From Gorillibacterium sp. (GTDB lineage: Bacteria; Bacillota; Bacilli; Paenibacillales; NBRC-103111), in NCBI GenBank assembly GCA_014380705.1, contig JACMJI010000095.1, positions 1-8,391 on the forward strand: a stretch of DNA of 8,391 nt, written 5' to 3'. Below, one piece after another: positions 6,214 through 8,391 of the stretch; within the stretch, counting starts at the first letter, position 1, and the number at the start of each line of letters is the position of its first letter. The position numbers were made by a program, and so were the translations under genes. The notes below the pieces were generated by a model. That model was not told the origin of the DNA. It did not search any database and saw only the letters and a list, made by a program, of their open reading frames with translations.

Positions 6214-6257
6214 AAAAAAGGGCTTCATCAGAATCGATCCGACTCTGTCCACCCTTT
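6214..6257 (-). terminator. Probable terminator after rplQ
   Basis: On the minus strand an outer stem AAAGGG/CCCTTT (6252-6257 with 6217-6222) encloses an inner stem CAGAGTCG/CGATTCTG with one mismatch, and the structure runs into six T. It lies just after rplQ. The interior bulges make it weaker than the rpsI terminator, so partial read-through into truA is plausible. Confidence 0.6.
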
Positions 6258-6268
6258 CCCGTCCTGCC

Positions 6269-6631
6269 TTAGGCCCGATCCACCAGTTCCAAATAAACCA
6301 TAGGAGCGGCATCGCCGCGGCGAGGTCCAAGCTTGAGGATACGTGTGTATCCGCCTTGGCGCTCAGCGTAGCGGGCAGCCAGTTCGGTGAATAACTTTTG
6401 GATAGCATCTTGGTCGCCTGCGGACTCGCGACGAACAAAGGAAGCTACCTGACGACGAGCGTGAAGATCTCCCCGTTTTCCAAGTGTAATCATTTTTTCA
6501 GCGATGGAACGAACTTCCTTAGCTTTAGCTTCGGTTGTTTGAATCCGTTCGTGTATAAACAAGTCGGTTACCAAGTCACGGAAAAGTGCTTTCCGTGCGC
6601 TAGAGTCACGACCCAATTTTTGGTATGCCAT
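6269..6631 (-). CDS. rplQ: 50S ribosomal protein L17 (bL17)
   Basis: Large subunit protein near the exit tunnel rim, 120 residues, the short form usual in Bacillota. It shows [23 protein letters not shown] at the start, [31 protein letters not shown] in the middle, and the [20 protein letters not shown] region near the end. The ATG is preceded by AAGGAGG. It starts 27 bp after rpoA and is the last gene of the alpha block. Confidence 0.98.
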   Translation of the reverse strand: MAYQKLGRDSSARKALFRDLVTDLFIHERIQTTEAKAKEVRSIAEKMITLGKRGDLHARRQVASFVRRESAGDQDAIQKLFTELAARYAERQGGYTRILKLGPRRGDAAPMVYLELVDRA

Positions 6632-6658
6632 GATGTTACCTCCTTCTGAACGTATTGA

Positions 6659-7603
6659 TTACTCTTCGCTGCGAAGGCCCAAACCGAGCTCGTCGAGCTT
6701 TTCTTGGACTTCTTCTAAGGACTTGCGTCCCAGGTTACGTACTTTCATCATGTCTTCTTCGGTCTTAGTGATAAGCTCTTGCACCGTGTTGATGCCAGCA
6801 CGCTTCAGACAGTTGTAAGAACGAACGGAGAGGTCCAACTCTTCGATGGTCATTTCGAGAACTTTTTCTTTCTTGTCCTCTTCTTTTTCCACCATGATCT
6901 CGGCATCCTTCGCTTCATCGGTCAGACCAACAAAGAGATAGAGATGCTCGGTCAAAATTTTCGCTCCAAGGCTAACAGCTTCCTCTGGACGAATACTACC
7001 ATCGGTCCAAACTTCCAGCATTAATTTATCATAGTTGGTCACTTGACCAACACGAGTATTCTCAACGCTGTAGTTGACACGTGTAATCGGTGTGTAAATC
7101 GAATCAATTGGGATTACGCCAATAGGTTGGTCATCCCTTTTGTTCTTGTCCGCTTGCACGTAACCGCGGCCCCTGTTTGCATGAATTCTCATGTGACAAC
7201 GGGCATCCGGTGAAAGTGTTGCGATATGAAGGTCGGGATTTAAAATCTCTACGTCGCTATCGGCACGAATATCACCAGCAGTGATCCGGCCCTCGCCTTC
7301 CGCGTCGATCTCCAAAATCTTCTCTTCGTCAGAATGAATCTTGAGCGAGAGTCCCTTAAGATTAAGGATAATTTCCGTAACGTCTTCCATAACACCAGGA
7401 ATCGTCGAGAATTCATGAAGAACTCCGTCGATGTGAACAGACGATACGGCAGCGCCCGGAAGCGATGAAAGCAAGATACGACGCAGGGAATTTCCCAGCG
7501 TAGTTCCGTATCCCCGTTCAAGTGGCTCCACGACAAACTTGCCGTAATTGCCTTCTTCGTTCACGGTTACGGTTTCTATTTTCGGCTTTTCGATCTCTAT
7601 CAT
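6659..7603 (-). CDS. rpoA: DNA-directed RNA polymerase subunit alpha
   Basis: The alpha dimer is the platform for RNA polymerase assembly, and its C-terminal domain contacts UP elements and regulators. The 314-residue protein has the assembly domain at about 1-228, including [20 protein letters not shown] (31-50). A charged linker (229-249) leads into the C-terminal domain (250-310). The DNA-contacting segment [13 protein letters not shown] and the NLGRKSL turn carry Arg261, Asn264, Lys294 and Ser295, which I equate with E. coli Arg265, Asn268, Lys298 and Ser299. The ATG follows AAGGAGG. It is separated from rpsK by 129 bp containing a long hairpin rather than the short spacing seen elsewhere in the block. 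Confidence 0.99.
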   Translation of the reverse strand: MIEIEKPKIETVTVNEEGNYGKFVVEPLERGYGTTLGNSLRRILLSSLPGAAVSSVHIDGVLHEFSTIPGVMEDVTEIILNLKGLSLKIHSDEEKILEIDAEGEGRITAGDIRADSDVEILNPDLHIATLSPDARCHMRIHANRGRGYVQADKNKRDDQPIGVIPIDSIYTPITRVNYSVENTRVGQVTNYDKLMLEVWTDGSIRPEEAVSLGAKILTEHLYLFVGLTDEAKDAEIMVEKEEDKKEKVLEMTIEELDLSVRSYNCLKRAGINTVQELITKTEEDMMKVRNLGRKSLEEVQEKLDELGLGLRSEE

Positions 7604-7662
7604 GAAACTGAACCCTCCTTCAAAACGTCGTTTCGTCCGGATTACCAGATGGATAATAACTA

Positions 7663-7719
7663 GGTAGTATGCCTATCCTTCTCCAACATTATTAACATGT
7701 AGAGGATAATTATACTACC
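7663..7719 (-). other. 57-nt hairpin in the rpsK-rpoA spacer
   Basis: GGTAGTAT (7663-7670) pairs exactly with ATACTACC (7712-7719). Inside, TATCCT pairs with AGGATA and further inner segments (CTC/GAG, CAT/ATG) continue the stem around a 7-nt loop. No T-run follows on the minus strand, so it is not a simple terminator. It may protect or process the mRNA, or modulate expression of rpoA relative to the ribosomal genes. Confidence 0.55.
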
Positions 7720-7732
7720 AAGTGATCCTAAT

Positions 7733-8131
7733 TTACACGCGGCGACGTTTAGGTGGGCGGCAACCGTTATGGGGAACCGGAGTTACGTCCTTAATCAGGT
7801 TAACCTCAAGACCGGCAGCTTGCAGCGAACGAATCGCAGCTTCGCGCCCGGATCCTGGTCCTTTAACCATGACTTCAACGACCTTCATTCCGTGTTCCAT
7901 TGCGGCTTTAGCAGCGGTTTCCGCAGCCATTTGAGCAGCAAACGGAGTGCTTTTCCGGGAGCCTTTAAAGCCCATGTTACCGGAACTAGACCATGAAATC
8001 GCATTGCCGTGAGGATCTGTGATCGTAACGATAGTATTGTTAAAAGTTGACCGGATGTGCGCTACTCCGGTTTCAATATTCTTCCGGTCGCGGCGTTTCG
8101 TACGTGCAACCTTTGCTTTAGGTTTTGCCAT
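7733..8131 (-). CDS. rpsK: 30S ribosomal protein S11 (uS11)
   Basis: Small subunit platform protein contacting the mRNA exit site, 132 residues. Typical segments are [59 protein letters not shown] and the end [18 protein letters not shown]. The ATG is preceded by a G-rich ribosome site (AAGGGGGG) with a rather long spacer. It starts 18 bp after rpsM, the normal alpha-operon arrangement. Confidence 0.98.
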   Translation of the reverse strand: MAKPKAKVARTKRRDRKNIETGVAHIRSTFNNTIVTITDPHGNAISWSSSGNMGFKGSRKSTPFAAQMAAETAAKAAMEHGMKVVEVMVKGPGSGREAAIRSLQAAGLEVNLIKDVTPVPHNGCRPPKRRRV

Positions 8132-8149
8132 TAGTGATGTCCCCCCTTA

Positions 8150-8391
8150 TTACTTCTTCTTGTTCGCTACTGTACGGCGTGGTCCTTTGCGCGTACGAGC
8201 ATTAGTTTTCGTGCGTTGACCGCGAACAGGCAAGCCACGACGATGACGCATTCCACGATATGAACCGATTTCGATCAAGCGTTTAATGTTAAGCGAGATC
8301 TCACGACGCAAATCGCCTTCCACTTTAGCACTTTTATCAATCGCTTCACGCAACAGGCTTACTTCTTCTTCCGTCAGCTCGCGTACTCGGG
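8150..8391 (-). CDS. rpsM: 30S ribosomal protein S13 (uS13), C-terminal part (cut by window edge)
   Basis: The visible 79 codons cover about the last two thirds of S13, a head protein that bridges to the large subunit and contacts P-site tRNA. The frame enters at the right edge with [18 protein letters not shown] and continues through [35 protein letters not shown] and the lysine-rich end. The true start is outside the window; an internal TTG at 8351-8353 is an ordinary leucine codon, not a start. Confidence 0.98.
   Translation of the reverse strand, partial: RVRELTEEEVSLLREAIDKSAKVEGDLRREISLNIKRLIEIGSYRGMRHRRGLPVRGQRTKTNARTRKGPRRTVANKKK

Noticed and set aside
7249..7536. Second minus-strand open frame inside rpoA
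   Set aside because: Out-of-frame shadow of rpoA with no family features.
8351..8353. TTG as a start codon for a short S13
   Set aside because: The frame continues to the right edge with normal S13 sequence; the gene is simply cut by the window.

Overview
The window looks like a chromosomal segment from an endospore-forming, low-GC Gram-positive bacterium (Bacillota, order Bacillales). The RpoA, S11, L17, L13 and S9 sequences read most like Paenibacillaceae as I remember them. That placement rests on recall of family sequences, not on a search. Every recognisable gene lies on the minus strand, so transcription runs from high to low coordinates.

From the right edge leftward: the end of the spc/alpha ribosomal block (partial rpsM, then rpsK, rpoA, rplQ), a probable terminator, truA, then rplM-rpsI with its own promoter, a folded leader and a strong intrinsic terminator at 4334-4371. 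This is the familiar Bacillus-type order, but the energy-coupling factor transporter genes (ecfA/ecfA'/ecfT) that usually sit between rplQ and truA are absent; only 116 bp separate the two genes.

From 4330 down to about 3280 there is roughly 1 kb with no convincing gene. It holds two hairpin units sharing a conserved core (3356-3429), fragments of decayed-looking reading frames, three tandem copies of a 16-19 bp motif (3794-3870) that resemble transposase-binding sites at a transposon end, and a long inverted repeat (4122-4240). I read it as an insertion scar or decayed mobile element at a site that is often variable in this gene neighbourhood. This is the least explained part of the window.

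The left third holds a two-gene sulfate assimilation operon, cysH (APS/PAPS reductase) then sat (ATP sulfurylase). It is driven by a strong sigma-A-type promoter that is bracketed by an exact 10-bp inverted repeat and carries a perfect palindrome in its spacer, a likely repressor-controlled arrangement. Next come cwlD, the spore-cortex amidase, with a good match to a sigma-E promoter in front of it, and the start of an Mrp/SalA-family P-loop ATPase gene cut by the left edge. The cwlD-mrp/salA pair next to the ribosomal genes is the usual Bacillales arrangement; cysH-sat sits where B. subtilis has ybaJ-ybaK.
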